Positions 1 through 9,717 of a DNA stretch of 64,000 nt are shown here, in pieces. Source of the stretch: Paenibacillus methanolicus (GTDB taxonomy: Bacteria; Bacillota; Bacilli; Paenibacillales; Paenibacillaceae); assembly GCF_008124765.1 (NCBI RefSeq), contig NZ_VNHS01000007.1, positions 124,001 through 188,000 of the forward strand, given 5' to 3'. Position numbers and translations under genes: made by a program. Within the stretch, counting starts at the first letter, position 1. Every line of letters starts with the position of its first letter. The notes beneath the pieces are model-generated. The model saw only the letters and a program-made list of their open reading frames with translations, was not told where the DNA came from and made no database searches.

Positions 1-2234
1 CGAACCGCTCCAACGCGGCGATGCTGGAGCAGCTCCGGCTGCTGCTGGACAACAAATTGTCCGAAGTGGACATTCTCACCCGCCAAGTCGTGTTCGACCC
101 GAAGCTGGATTACATGCTGAAAATCCCCGCGCATGCCGGCAGCGCCGACCACTACCAATTCGTCGAATTCATGCGGGACAAAATGGCCCGTTACCGCAGC
201 ATGACCAGCAGCTTCATCTTCGATTACTTCGTCTATTTCTCCCGCAGCGATACGGTGGTCAAAGCCGACCTCCTGACCGATTCGCGCACCTTCTACGCCA
301 CCAACTACACCTTTACCGGTCAATCGTACGAGCAATGGAAGAGGGGCCTGCTGACCGGCGCGCACGAGACGTCCTATTTGCCGGTAACGTCGCTCTCCCG
401 CGGGCTTAACCCGCTCGCGAGCCTCGAGGATATTCCGGAGGACGTCATCGTCTATGTCCAGACGCTCCCCGCCAGCTCGCCGTCCGAACAGCTGGGCAAC
501 TTCGTCGTGCTCATCGACGTCGGCGAGATCAAGCGGATGTTCGCCCAGCTCGAATCGGCCAGCCACAGCGACATCTACATTCTGGACGACGACGGACGGA
601 CGATCATGAGCACCAGCTCGGCGCGCTTCCCCTCCGATCTGCTCGGGCGCGTGGACATGGTCGACGATCCGTTCCGCTACAAGCTCGAAGGCGTCGATCA
701 GATGGTATCGGCCGTCGGCTCGCAGCGGACGGGCTTCCGCTATGTCTCGATTACGCCGATCGACGTGTTCATGCAGCAGGTCAATCAGATTGAGCGTTGG
801 TCGCTCGGGTTGTTCGCGCTGTGCCTGTTCGCCGGCTTGCTCGCCGTCTTCTCCGCGGTATACCGCAGCTACAAGCCCCTCCATACGACGGTGAACGCGA
901 TCATGCGCGGCAAATCGATGAACGGCCGTCCGGCGCGCGACGAGTACGAATTCATTCGGCAGACGATCGAAGGGTCGATGCACGAAGAGAAGCACTTGCG
1001 CAGCACGCTGACGAAGCAGACGCCGTTCATCCGGGCGAACTATCTCTCCCGGCTGCTTCATGGCTATATGGACGTGGACGTGCCCGCGGACAACGAAGAG
1101 TCGCTGCGAATGATGGGACTACACTTTATCGGCGACCGATTCGCGGTGCTGCTGGTCAAAATCGAGGACGTGCATCTGTTCGCCGAGGAGGACGAGCAGC
1201 AGTGGGCGCGGGCGCGCTTCGTCGTCGCCAATATCGGCGTCGACCTGATCGTCCCGCCGCATCGCGGTTTTCCCGTGGAGCTGGACCGGGACCGGCTGGC
1301 GATTCTCGTCAATTTGGATCCGGGCGGGGAGGACGGGGAGCGCGTCATTCGGGAGCTGGTGCAATCGCTCTACGCGATCCTCTCGCAAAGGTTCAAGATC
1401 GGCATCACCATCGCGGCCGGCGGCGTCCACCAAGGGCCCAAGGCGATTCGCGATTCGTTCCCCGAAGCGTTGGCGGCGCTCGAGTACCGGCTCATTCTGG
1501 GCAAGAACGCGATCATTCATTTTCCGGATCTGGCCGGCACCAAGCAGCAGGTTCACTATCCGCTCGAGACGGAAATCCAGCTGACGAACTTCGCGCGAAG
1601 CGGGGATGCCGACAACGTCGGGAAGCTGCTGGACAGCATCTACGCCATGAACTTCGACTCCGGCCATCTGACCCCGGAGCTGGGCAAATGCTTGTTCTTC
1701 AACGTCATCAGCACGTTCCTGAAAATCATGAACTCGGCCAACATGAATCAATTGGAGGGGCTCGGCGAGGACTTCGACCCGATCAAAGCGGTGTTCAGCC
1801 ATACGACGGCCGAGGGGATGCAGCGGAAGACGAAGGAGTTGTACGACACGCTCGCCCGGTCCTTCCAAGCCGAGCGGTCCGATCATCGCACCGTGCTGCA
1901 TGCGGAGATGCTCGCCTTCGTCGACGGCGCGCTCGACGATCCGAATTTGGGACTGGCCATGGTCGCCGATCATTTCCGCATGACCCCGCCGTACATCTCC
2001 ACGTTCTTCAAGAAGAATCAGGGCCAGAATCTGCTCGACTACATCACGCACAACCGCATCGCGGCGGCGAAGCGGCTCATGGACAAGCGCGACTTGACGA
2101 TCGCGCAGATCGCGCACCGGGTCGGCTACAACAACGACGTCGTGTTCATCCGCGCCTTCAAGAAGCTCGAAGGCATCACGCCCGGCAAGTACCGGGAGAC
2201 GATCGCGCCGGATGCGATCAGCCTCGGCGAATAA
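1..2234 (+). CDS. Membrane-anchored AraC-type transcriptional regulator (5' truncated)
   Basis: The frame is open from base 3, and the residues before the first ATG (base 21) read as normal protein. The true start therefore lies upstream of the window, and at least 743 residues are present. The first ~250 residues look like an extracellular Cache-type sensor. A membrane segment follows at about residues 260-285 (LGLFALCLFAGLLAVFSAVY), then a cytoplasmic linker. The C-terminal ~100 residues are a double helix-turn-helix AraC domain (IAQIAHRVGYNNDVVFIRAF, then a PGKYR-type ending). Such one-piece membrane AraC proteins are common in Paenibacillaceae beside sugar importers. A strong terminator follows the stop codon and the importer operon starts about 560 bases later, so it probably regulates that operon. 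The inducer is unknown. Confidence 0.85.
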   Translation, partial: NRSNAAMLEQLRLLLDNKLSEVDILTRQVVFDPKLDYMLKIPAHAGSADHYQFVEFMRDKMARYRSMTSSFIFDYFVYFSRSDTVVKADLLTDSRTFYATNYTFTGQSYEQWKRGLLTGAHETSYLPVTSLSRGLNPLASLEDIPEDVIVYVQTLPASSPSEQLGNFVVLIDVGEIKRMFAQLESASHSDIYILDDDGRTIMSTSSARFPSDLLGRVDMVDDPFRYKLEGVDQMVSAVGSQRTGFRYVSITPIDVFMQQVNQIERWSLGLFALCLFAGLLAVFSAVYRSYKPLHTTVNAIMRGKSMNGRPARDEYEFIRQTIEGSMHEEKHLRSTLTKQTPFIRANYLSRLLHGYMDVDVPADNEESLRMMGLHFIGDRFAVLLVKIEDVHLFAEEDEQQWARARFVVANIGVDLIVPPHRGFPVELDRDRLAILVNLDPGGEDGERVIRELVQSLYAILSQRFKIGITIAAGGVHQGPKAIRDSFPEALAALEYRLILGKNAIIHFPDLAGTKQQVHYPLETEIQLTNFARSGDADNVGKLLDSIYAMNFDSGHLTPELGKCLFFNVISTFLKIMNSANMNQLEGLGEDFDPIKAVFSHTTAEGMQRKTKELYDTLARSFQAERSDHRTVLHAEMLAFVDGALDDPNLGLAMVADHFRMTPPYISTFFKKNQGQNLLDYITHNRIAAAKRLMDKRDLTIAQIAHRVGYNNDVVFIRAFKKLEGITPGKYRETIAPDAISLGE

Positions 2235-2244
2235 GGGGCGAACC

Positions 2245-2280
2245 AAGGCAGTCTCGGGCGAGGCTGCCTTTTCTTTGTTT
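2245..2280 (+). terminator. Rho-independent terminator after the AraC gene
   Basis: An 11-bp stem (2245-2255 with 2260-2270, one G-T wobble) with a GGGC loop is followed directly by TTTTCTTTGTTT. It lies ten bases after the AraC stop codon. Confidence 0.85.
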
Positions 2281-2282
2281 AG

Positions 2283-2600
2283 GACATTTCGAAGAACTGT
2301 GCCTTGAGGCTAAAGTAAAGCGTGTCCGCGCAAGCGGACGAAAGCGAAGGTAAGCACGAAGTCTCATTAAGCGCACGACCCCCAAAGGATACCACCCCAA
2401 GGTTTAACCAACTGAAGCTTTGTCCGTCAGGACAAAAGCGTGCCCCGCTGAAGCCCAATCGCCGACCGCGAACAAGTGCGCCAGCACGAAAAAGGGAGTC
2501 CAGAGGGCAAAGCCCTATGGTTCCCCTCGGCGGAGGGGGAAGGGGGAGGGAGAGAGGAGGGTTCACGAAGGGCGAAGCCCTTTATCTTCGCGTCAACTGA
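2283..2600 (+). repeat. Interspersed hairpin element, copy A (modules 1 and 2)
   Basis: This is the first of seven related intergenic elements. Module 1 contains the hairpin gtccgcgcaagcggac (2324-2339), a 6-bp stem capped by a GCAA tetraloop. Module 2 begins near 2412 with ctgaagctttgtccgtcagg, which forms a 7-bp stem at 2419-2436. Then come the hairpin in ccagagggcaaagccct (2501-2520), the cccctc-ggcg-gagggg hairpin (about 2523-2538) and a purine-rich tail. It ends in a small hairpin, aagggc-gaa-gccctt. It fills most of the leader of the solute-binding protein gene at 2795. No ORF in it looks real. Confidence 0.75.
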
Positions 2601-2794
2601 TGATTTTTAAGCCGCAACCGACTTATTTTAAGCCGGCTGCCGGTTCTTACGAAAATACAACGCACATGAAAAGGAGAGCATGGTCAGCCGGCCGCTTGCG
2701 CCCCTACACTTGGAATCGGGAGCCGGTCGGCACGGCCAGGCTTGCCCGAAGAACAATAGAGAACGTCCACTAATTCAGGGGAGTGATCGCACGG

Positions 2795-4429
2795 ATGAAC
2801 AACGCCATGAAGCGGTCGGGATGTATGTTGGCGGCATCGGCGCTCGTTGTATCGCTTGCGGCATGCAGCGGGAACGACGCGAACAGCGGGAACAACGAGG
2901 AGCCTGCGAACGCGGCGCAGCCGGGCGGCGCCGAGTCGGAGCCGCCCAAGCTCAGCCAGCTGACGTATTGGGTAGGGAATCATGCCGCGGCCGCCGCGTC
3001 GATGAAGACGTATGCGGAGATGGGCATGTATAGGGAGCGGGAGAAGGCCAGCGGGGTCAAAGTCGATTTCCAGCATCCGCCGCTCGACGCCGCGCAGGCG
3101 AAGGAGCAGTTCAATCTGATGATCGTCGGAAGCGACTTGCCGGACGTCATCGAATACAATTGGAACGACTACTTGGGCGGTCCGGAGAAGGCGATTCAGG
3201 ATAACAAAATCATCAAGCTCAACGACCTGATCGACCAGTATGCGCCGAACTTGAAGAAGCTGCTGGACGAACATCCGGACTGGAAGAAGCAGATTACGAC
3301 CGATAACGGCAGCATCTACGCATTCCCGTTCCTGCGCGGCGACGATAAGGTGCGGGTGTTCTTCGGGCCGGCGATCCGCCAAGATTGGCTCGACAAGCTG
3401 GGCCTTGCGAAGCCGGAGACGATCGACGACTGGTACGGCGTATTGAAGGCGTTCAAGGAGAAGGATCCCAACGGCAACGGCCAGGCGGACGAAATCCCGC
3501 TCTACCTCGACAAGGACCACTTCAACACCGATGCGCCTTTCCTCGGCGCATGGGGCGTGAACAACGGCTTCTATCAAGATAACGGCACGGTGAAATTCGG
3601 CCCGATTCAGCCCCAGTTCAAGGCCTTCCTAGAGACGATGAACAAGTGGTACGAGGAAGGGCTGCTGGACCAGGACTTCGCGGCGCCCAACGGCAAGCTG
3701 CTCGACAATAAGATGACGACGAACCTCTTGGGCGCGACGGCGACCTATAATGGCGGCGGCATCGGCAAATACGCCGGCTTAATGAAGGACAAAGACCCGA
3801 GCTTCAAGCTCGTCGCCGCTCCTTATCCCGTGCTGAAGGCGGGCGACCAAGCGATCTGGGGGCAGAAGGATTTCGCCTTCAACGGCATCGGCGCGGCAAT
3901 CACGACGAGCGACGACAACCCGATCGAGACGGTGAAGTGGCTGGATTACGCGTACGGCGCGGAAGGCGAGCTGCTGTTCAACTACGGCATCGAGGGCGAG
4001 AGCTATACGTTGCAAGACGGTAAGGCCGTCCTGAAGCCGGAGCTGTTGACCCCGCCGAACGGAACGAGCAGCCAGCAGGCGATCGCCAAGTATACCCGGG
4101 CGACGTGGAGCGCGCCGTTCGTGCTCAGCGACAACTTCCAGCTGCAATATCTCGCCCTGCCGCAGCAGAAGGAAGCGCTGGAGATCTGGTCCAAGCCGAC
4201 CGCCGAACGCAAAATGCCGCTGGTGACGCCGACGCAGGACGAGAGCAGCAAGTTCGCTTCGATCATGACGGATATCAACACGTACAAGGACGAGATGCTG
4301 CTGAAGTTCATTATGGGCGTGGAGCCGCTCGATGAATTCGACGGCTACGTCGAGAAGATCAAGAGCATGGGCATTGACGATGCCCTGAAGATCCAGCAGG
4401 CGGCGCTCGAACGGTTCGCCAAGCGCTGA
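2795..4429 (+). CDS. Extracellular sugar-binding lipoprotein of an LplA-type ABC importer
   Basis: It captures an oligosaccharide outside the membrane and delivers it to the permease pair encoded downstream. The N-terminus is a lipoprotein signal: a basic start, a hydrophobic stretch, and the lipobox LAAC followed by a low-complexity Gly/Asn/Ser linker. The length of 544 residues and the C-terminal architecture match LplA/YtcQ-type binding proteins. The motif DPNGNGQADEIP, typical of this subfamily, is present near the middle. I chose ATG 2795: the GGGGAG at about 2777-2782 abuts the in-frame GTG at 2783, too close to serve it, but is well spaced for 2795. The ligand cannot be read from sequence; the GH95 enzyme in the same operon suggests a fucose- or galactose-bearing oligosaccharide. 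Confidence 0.88.
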   Translation: MNNAMKRSGCMLAASALVVSLAACSGNDANSGNNEEPANAAQPGGAESEPPKLSQLTYWVGNHAAAAASMKTYAEMGMYREREKASGVKVDFQHPPLDAAQAKEQFNLMIVGSDLPDVIEYNWNDYLGGPEKAIQDNKIIKLNDLIDQYAPNLKKLLDEHPDWKKQITTDNGSIYAFPFLRGDDKVRVFFGPAIRQDWLDKLGLAKPETIDDWYGVLKAFKEKDPNGNGQADEIPLYLDKDHFNTDAPFLGAWGVNNGFYQDNGTVKFGPIQPQFKAFLETMNKWYEEGLLDQDFAAPNGKLLDNKMTTNLLGATATYNGGGIGKYAGLMKDKDPSFKLVAAPYPVLKAGDQAIWGQKDFAFNGIGAAITTSDDNPIETVKWLDYAYGAEGELLFNYGIEGESYTLQDGKAVLKPELLTPPNGTSSQQAIAKYTRATWSAPFVLSDNFQLQYLALPQQKEALEIWSKPTAERKMPLVTPTQDESSKFASIMTDINTYKDEMLLKFIMGVEPLDEFDGYVEKIKSMGIDDALKIQQAALERFAKR

Positions 4430-4440
4430 GCGAAGGACGG

Positions 4441-4675
4441 CCTATAGTTGACAGGTTTGTGTCGGACTGACTTCAACACCCTCTGAAGCTTTGTCCGTCA
4501 GGACAAAAGCGTGCCCCGCTCAGGCCCAGTCGCCGACCGCGAACAAACGCGCCTGCACGAAAAGGGAGTCCAGAGGGCAAAGCCCTTTGGAGCCTCCTCG
4601 GCGGAGGAGGTGGGAGGAGGGAGCAACAAAAGTGGGGTCAACGGGGCGCAGTCCCGCTTAACCTGACAGCATTGC
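4441..4675 (+). repeat. Interspersed hairpin element, copy B (module 2 type)
   Basis: It lies between the binding-protein gene and its permease genes. It starts with cctatagttgacagg (shared with copy G) and contains the ctgaagctttgtccgtcagg hairpin and the ccagagggc-aaa-gccctttgg stem (9 bp, fully paired with wobble). It also has the cctcctc-ggcg-gaggagg hairpin. It ends with ttaacctgacagcatt (4658-4673), shared with copy D and found inverted near copy G. Compared with copies A, C, E and G, one C-G pair of the GGCG-loop hairpin is T-A here, a compensatory change. Confidence 0.75.
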
Positions 4676-4724
4676 CAAAGCGGGATAAGATCGCTCATTC
4701 CACACGGAGAGGAAGGAAGGCACG

Positions 4725-5657
4725 ATGTCGAAGCGCGCACGGAATCCCGATTTGCTGCGCACGCTGCGCGTGGACTGGCGGCGGCATTGGGGCGTTTATT
4801 TGATGGCGCTCCCCGTTATCGCGTATTATGCCATTTTTCATTACGGACCGATGTATGGGCTGCAGATCGCGTTCAAGGACTTCCAGCCGGCCCAAGGAAT
4901 ATGGGGGAGCCCGTGGATCGGGCTCGACCACTTCGAGAGCTTCTTCAACGGCATCTACTTCTGGCGCTTGATCAAGAACACGATCTTGATCAACGTATAC
5001 GAGCTGCTGTTCGGCTTCCCGGCGGCGGTCGTGCTGGCGCTGCTGCTGAACGAGATTCGCCGCAGCGCGTTCAAGCGAATCGTGCAGACGATCTCGTACT
5101 TGCCGCACTTCATCTCGATCGTCGTGGTGGCGGGGATGATGGTCGATTTCCTCGGCCGCACGGGTCTGGTGAACCAATTGATGGGCGCCTTCGGCATCGA
5201 GCCGATCGACTTCCTGAAGGACGAGAGCTGGTTCCGGTTTCTGTATGTCTCCTCGGGAATCTGGCAGGGCGTCGGCTGGGGCTCGATTATTTACTTGGCC
5301 GCGATCGCCGGCATCGACCCGACGCTCTACGAGGCGGCGCGCATCGACGGGGCGGGCCGCTGGAAGCAGACGCTGCACGTGACGATCCCCGGCATCATGC
5401 CGACGGTCGTCATCCTGCTGATCCTGCAAATGGGCAGCATGATGACCGTGGGCAGCGAGAAGGTGCTGCTGCTCTACAACCCGCTCACCTATTCGACGGC
5501 CGACGTCATCTCGACGTACGTGTACCGCAAAGGGGTGCTGGAAGCGAGCTATGGCTTCTCGGCGGCGGTCGGCCTGTTCAACTCCGTCATCAGCCTCCTG
5601 TTGATCGTGGCGGCCAACCAGATCAGCAAGCGGTTCAGCGAGACGAGACTGTGGTGA
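4725..5657 (+). CDS. Sugar ABC transporter permease, LplB type
   Basis: This is the first of two membrane subunits forming the translocation pore of the importer. It has 310 residues with about six hydrophobic segments. The N-terminal YYAIFHYGPMYGLQIAFKDF stretch is characteristic of LplB-family permeases. The EAA loop that contacts the ATPase is visible as YEAARIDGAGRWKQ, followed by a conserved I-PG motif. The start at ATG 4725 follows the purine-rich gagaggaaggaagg. It is separated from its binding-protein gene by repeat copy B and lies 16 bases before the second permease. No ATPase gene is present in the operon. Confidence 0.9.
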   Translation: MSKRARNPDLLRTLRVDWRRHWGVYLMALPVIAYYAIFHYGPMYGLQIAFKDFQPAQGIWGSPWIGLDHFESFFNGIYFWRLIKNTILINVYELLFGFPAAVVLALLLNEIRRSAFKRIVQTISYLPHFISIVVVAGMMVDFLGRTGLVNQLMGAFGIEPIDFLKDESWFRFLYVSSGIWQGVGWGSIIYLAAIAGIDPTLYEAARIDGAGRWKQTLHVTIPGIMPTVVILLILQMGSMMTVGSEKVLLLYNPLTYSTADVISTYVYRKGVLEASYGFSAAVGLFNSVISLLLIVAANQISKRFSETRLW

Positions 5658-5673
5658 GGGAGGGAGAGATCCG

Positions 5674-6549
5674 ATGAAACTTACGATGGGGGAGCGGGCA
5701 TTCGGCTGGTTGAACGTCCTGCTGATGCTCGGCCTGTGCGTCGTGACGCTGTATCCGTTCCTGTACGTGCTGTTCGCCTCGTTCAGCGACGCGACGAGCT
5801 TCCTGCAGAACCGGGGGCTGCTGCTCGCGCCGGCCGGCTTCGATCTGAGCGCGTACAAGGCGGTGTTCCGCAATCCGATGATTATGCAGGGCTACCAAAA
5901 TACGCTGCTGTACGTGGTCGTCGGCACGGCGATCAATCTCGTCATGACCGCCATGGGCGCGTACGTGCTATCCCGGCCGAATTTGTATTTCCGGCATGTC
6001 CTCATGTTCTTCATCGTTATCACGATGGTGTTCCACGGCGGCTTGATTCCGAGTTATCTGCTCGTGAACGAGCTCGGCATGATGAATACGATGTGGGCGC
6101 TGCTCATCCCGGGCGCCATCAACACGTACAACATGATCATTATGCGCACCTCGTTCCAGACGGTGCCGGTGTCGCTGGAAGAATCGGCGCGCATGGACGG
6201 CGCGGGAGAGTGGACGATTCTGTTCCGCATCGTCATCCCGCTGTCGATGCCGGTCATCGCGGTCATGATTTTGTGGTATGCGGTCGGCCATTGGAATTCG
6301 TATTTCAGCGCGCTCGTCTATTTGCGCGATAGCGAGAAATATCCGCTCCAGCTCGTGCTGCGCGATATCTTGATCGCCAACAGCACGGATTCGATGATGA
6401 CGGGCGCGGCCAGCGACGACAAATACGCCGTTGGCGAAACGCTTAAATACGCGACGATCATCGTGTCAACGCTGCCGATCATTTGCTTGTATCCGTTCTT
6501 GCAGAAGTATTTCGTCAAGGGCGTCATGATCGGGGCGATCAAAGGATAG
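5674..6549 (+). CDS. Sugar ABC transporter permease, YtcP/LplC type
   Basis: This is the second pore subunit, 291 residues, and the partner of the upstream LplB-type permease. It shows the expected multi-spanning hydrophobic profile, the EAA loop (LEESARMDGAGEWTILFRI), the conserved AVGHWNSYFSALVYLRD stretch, and the C-terminal QKYFVKGVMIGAIKG that is nearly invariant in this subfamily. The gggaggga ribosome binding site precedes ATG 5674. The glycosidase gene follows after 13 bases, so the two are almost certainly co-transcribed. Confidence 0.9.
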   Translation: MKLTMGERAFGWLNVLLMLGLCVVTLYPFLYVLFASFSDATSFLQNRGLLLAPAGFDLSAYKAVFRNPMIMQGYQNTLLYVVVGTAINLVMTAMGAYVLSRPNLYFRHVLMFFIVITMVFHGGLIPSYLLVNELGMMNTMWALLIPGAINTYNMIIMRTSFQTVPVSLEESARMDGAGEWTILFRIVIPLSMPVIAVMILWYAVGHWNSYFSALVYLRDSEKYPLQLVLRDILIANSTDSMMTGAASDDKYAVGETLKYATIIVSTLPIICLYPFLQKYFVKGVMIGAIKG

Positions 6550-6562
6550 GAGGAAGAGGCGC

Positions 6563-9500
6563 GTGACAACCGTGACGTACGACAACGCGCCGAGCGGCTG
6601 GAACGAAGCGCTGCCGCTGGGCAACGGACATTTCGGCGGGATGATCCATTACGAGGACCATATTCTGACGATGGCGCTGAATCATTACGAGGTGTATTAC
6701 CGCAAACTTCATCGCTACAGCCATCGATACATGGAGGGCGAGGGTCCGGATTTCAGCCTGCAGTACGGCCGGACCTTCGAGCAGCTCAAGCGTCGCGCGC
6801 TGGAGCTGTACCGCGATTCTGCCGAAGGGCCGCTCTTCCTGTATGGCGACGCCTTGAACGAGCAGAGCATGTATCGCAAGTACGGCAAGCCGTCCGGCGG
6901 CGTATCTCATTATCCGACAGGGGAGATCAAACTCTTCCCTTCCGCCGCGCTCGAGGATCCCGATCATTATGATTTGCGGCTCGATGTAGAGCAGGCGGAG
7001 GTGCGCTTGCGGATCGAGAGAGAGGGGAGGAAGCTTACGGCGAGCACGATCGTGGCCGAGGACGGCGACTACGTGCTGACGGAGATCCGCCAGACGGAGG
7101 GCTCGCTATTAAGCGCGGTCGAGCTGTCGGTTCCGGCAAGACGGTATGCGGAGATGGACGTGTCGTATCATGCGCGGGATGAATCGATCTTCTATTATAC
7201 GGGGTCCTTCTACCCGGACGGGGAGGACAAGGAACGTTCCCCGCCCTTCTCCTTCCTCGTTATGACGAAGGCGATCGGCGCGACGGGAGACATCGAGTGC
7301 GCATCCGATGGCGTACGAATGCGGCTGCGCGACGCGGGAGAGCGGCTGACGCTGCTGACGACAGTCGTGACGGAAGCGCAGGCGACGGATCTATTGCAGA
7401 CGGCGCTCGATCGGATGGCGGAGGCCGTCTCGCGCATCGAGGCGATGAAGGCGAACCATCGCGCGTATTGGTCGCGATTCTGGTCGCGCTCGTCCGTCGC
7501 GCTGCCCGATAAGCTGCTCCAGGATTTGTGGCACGTCAATCTGTACGCGCTCGCTTGCTGTAACGGCCGCGGCGGCTCGATGCCCGAGCAGGCATGCGGA
7601 CTGAACGGTCTGTGGGATATTAAGCAGCCGACCAAATGGGGCAGCATGTGGTATTGGGACGTCAACATCCAAGCCGCCTTCTGGCCGCTCTATACGGCGA
7701 ATCATCTGGAGCTGGCGGAGGCGTTCAATGAAGGGCTGCTCGCCTACGTCGGGCATGCCGAGCGGATGGCGGAGCGGTTCTACGGCGTGGAAGGCATCGC
7801 CGGGGATTACCCGCACGCGCTGTACTTCAGCATTTGGCCGTGGTGCGCGCAGTTTCTGTGGGATTATTACCGGTACGGCATGAATGAAGCGTTCCTGCGG
7901 GACAAGGCATATCCGGTGCTGCGGGGGATCGCGCGGTTCTTCGAAGGCGTGCTGGAATACGACGCCGACAGCGGGCGGTACGGCATCTTCCCGGATATAT
8001 CGCCGGAGCAGGGTCCGCTGACGCGCAATTCCACCTGCACGCTGGCGGCGGTCAAGTACGCGCTTCGCATCGCCGCCGAGGCCAGCGAGCTGCTGGGCGA
8101 GACATACGAAGAGCGTGACAGATGGAAGGCGCTGGCCGAGCGGTTAGCCCCTTATCCATCGGCAGTGTCCGCGCGGTACGGCGAGGTTATGCTCGATTCG
8201 GAATGGGCGCCGGCCGACTTGCCGCTGCGGCATCCGTCCCTGCTTATGCCGATTTATCCGATCGGGGAGATCGACCGGCGCAGCGGGCCGGAGCTTCGGC
8301 AGCGGGCGGCCAATACGCTGCGTTATGCGTCGGCGCGGATGGAATACGGCATGTTCCAATTCGGCTGGCTGTCCTGCGCCGCCTCACGGCTGGGCGACGG
8401 GGATGCCGCGCTCCGGCTGCTGTACGAGCAAGGGATCGACTTGTCGCTGCGGTGCAACGGCTTGTTCGCGGAGGAGACGGAGCGATGGATGAACTATTGC
8501 AACATCACGAACGAACCGCTCTACCACCCGCACATGATGGAAGCTTCGGGCGAGATCGTCGCCGCCGTGAACGAGATGCTGCTGCAAAGCTACGACGGGG
8601 TGATTGACGTGTTCCCGGCTGTTCCTCAAGGCGCAACCGCACAGCTTGGAGATCCGGCCGCGTACGATCATCAGACGGAGGAGCGGATGCGGGCTTATCC
8701 CGCTTGGGACGAGTGCGCGTTCCGGGGACTGCTCGCTGTAGGAGGGTTCGAAGTGAGCGCGAGCCGAAGCGGCGGACGGACGGATTGGGTGAGTATTCGG
8801 AGCTTGGCCGGCGGCGAAGCGGTCATGCGCAGCCCGTTCGGCGAAGGAGAGGATATCGTCATCATGGCGTTGACGGCAACATCGCGGGAGCGGGTAGCGC
8901 CGGTGTACCGCGACGGCTGCCTGCGATTCAACACGGCGCGGGACGCCAATTATGTCGTGTATGTCGGAAGCCGGGCAGAGGGGTTGCGATCGGCATGGTC
9001 GACTAGGGCTCGGGAGGGACGCGCGGCCCTCGCCGCCGGCGGAGCACCCCGCGTCCATGAGGCGCATACCGGACGGCGCGTATTTCTGGGTAAGGACCGG
9101 GACACGCGGCATGATCAGCTGCTCGATCACTTCACGTTCGACTATTACGCCGGGAACAGCCGAGTATCGAAGCTGGCGTCTTATCGGTTGGATTTCGGGG
9201 TGAAGCCGGAGCTGTTGGCCAAGGATTACCGCCAGGCGCTGCCTCGCCAGGTTCATGTAGAGGGCGTGCTGGGCCAGGCTTTTCGCAAAGTAACCGCCGA
9301 CAGCCTGTTCACGCCGCAAACCGGGATCGGTTGGGCGCGGACGGAGTCGGTCGAAGCCGTCGACCGCGAGGGGCCGGACCTGCTGCGGCGGGATTTCGTC
9401 GGCGGCACGGACGAAGCAGTCTTCCTCGTCGAACTGCCACGGGGCAGGTATGACCTGCTGATCGTCTCCGGCGACGCCGCGGCGTTATCATACACCGAAC

Positions 9501-9685
9501 TGAATATTCAAGGAGGTCCGCGCTGGACGACGGAACGCGCGCTCCGAGCGGGCGAATATGCAGCGGAGATCATCCCGATTACGCAGCGGAAGGACGGCTG
9601 CGCCGAGCTGCGGTTCCGTTCGCGTTCAGGGCTCCCGTGGCGGGTGAACCTGCTGGTGATTAATCGCAATTATACGTATTTGTAA
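6563..9685 (+). CDS. GH95-like glycoside hydrolase (alpha-L-fucosidase or alpha-L-galactosidase family)
   Basis: This is a 1040-residue protein without a signal peptide, so probably cytoplasmic, acting on imported oligosaccharides. Family signatures are visible. The N-terminal EALPLGNGHFGGM matches the LGNG motif of GH95 enzymes. GLNGLWDIKQPTKWGSMW followed by DVNIQAAFWP corresponds to the QGLWN...D-N-E-NYWP region at the start of the (alpha/alpha)6 catalytic barrel. EMLLQSYDGVIDVFPAVP matches the end of the catalytic region. GH95 members remove alpha-1,2-linked fucose or alpha-L-galactose; which applies here is not decidable. The C-terminal ~200 residues lack an obvious family. The start is GTG 6563, with aggagga 8 bases upstream. 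It follows the permeases by 13 bases. Confidence 0.75.
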   Translation: MTTVTYDNAPSGWNEALPLGNGHFGGMIHYEDHILTMALNHYEVYYRKLHRYSHRYMEGEGPDFSLQYGRTFEQLKRRALELYRDSAEGPLFLYGDALNEQSMYRKYGKPSGGVSHYPTGEIKLFPSAALEDPDHYDLRLDVEQAEVRLRIEREGRKLTASTIVAEDGDYVLTEIRQTEGSLLSAVELSVPARRYAEMDVSYHARDESIFYYTGSFYPDGEDKERSPPFSFLVMTKAIGATGDIECASDGVRMRLRDAGERLTLLTTVVTEAQATDLLQTALDRMAEAVSRIEAMKANHRAYWSRFWSRSSVALPDKLLQDLWHVNLYALACCNGRGGSMPEQACGLNGLWDIKQPTKWGSMWYWDVNIQAAFWPLYTANHLELAEAFNEGLLAYVGHAERMAERFYGVEGIAGDYPHALYFSIWPWCAQFLWDYYRYGMNEAFLRDKAYPVLRGIARFFEGVLEYDADSGRYGIFPDISPEQGPLTRNSTCTLAAVKYALRIAAEASELLGETYEERDRWKALAERLAPYPSAVSARYGEVMLDSEWAPADLPLRHPSLLMPIYPIGEIDRRSGPELRQRAANTLRYASARMEYGMFQFGWLSCAASRLGDGDAALRLLYEQGIDLSLRCNGLFAEETERWMNYCNITNEPLYHPHMMEASGEIVAAVNEMLLQSYDGVIDVFPAVPQGATAQLGDPAAYDHQTEERMRAYPAWDECAFRGLLAVGGFEVSASRSGGRTDWVSIRSLAGGEAVMRSPFGEGEDIVIMALTATSRERVAPVYRDGCLRFNTARDANYVVYVGSRAEGLRSAWSTRAREGRAALAAGGAPRVHEAHTGRRVFLGKDRDTRHDQLLDHFTFDYYAGNSRVSKLASYRLDFGVKPELLAKDYRQALPRQVHVEGVLGQAFRKVTADSLFTPQTGIGWARTESVEAVDREGPDLLRRDFVGGTDEAVFLVELPRGRYDLLIVSGDAAALSYTELNIQGGPRWTTERALRAGEYAAEIIPITQRKDGCAELRFRSRSGLPWRVNLLVINRNYTYL

Positions 9686-9717
9686 TCCACTCCACCAAAT
9701 TAGAGGAGGACATTGAC

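Noticed and set aside
797..2353. Long alternative frame across the first AraC gene
   Set aside because: It is an Arg-rich shadow frame typical of high-GC coding DNA, overlaps a clearly conserved gene, and has no family features.
2283..2600. Insertion sequence remnant or classic MITE
   Set aside because: I found no terminal inverted repeats flanking whole copies, no target duplications and no transposase fragment; the covarying stem favours a structured RNA or DNA element, though mobility is not excluded.
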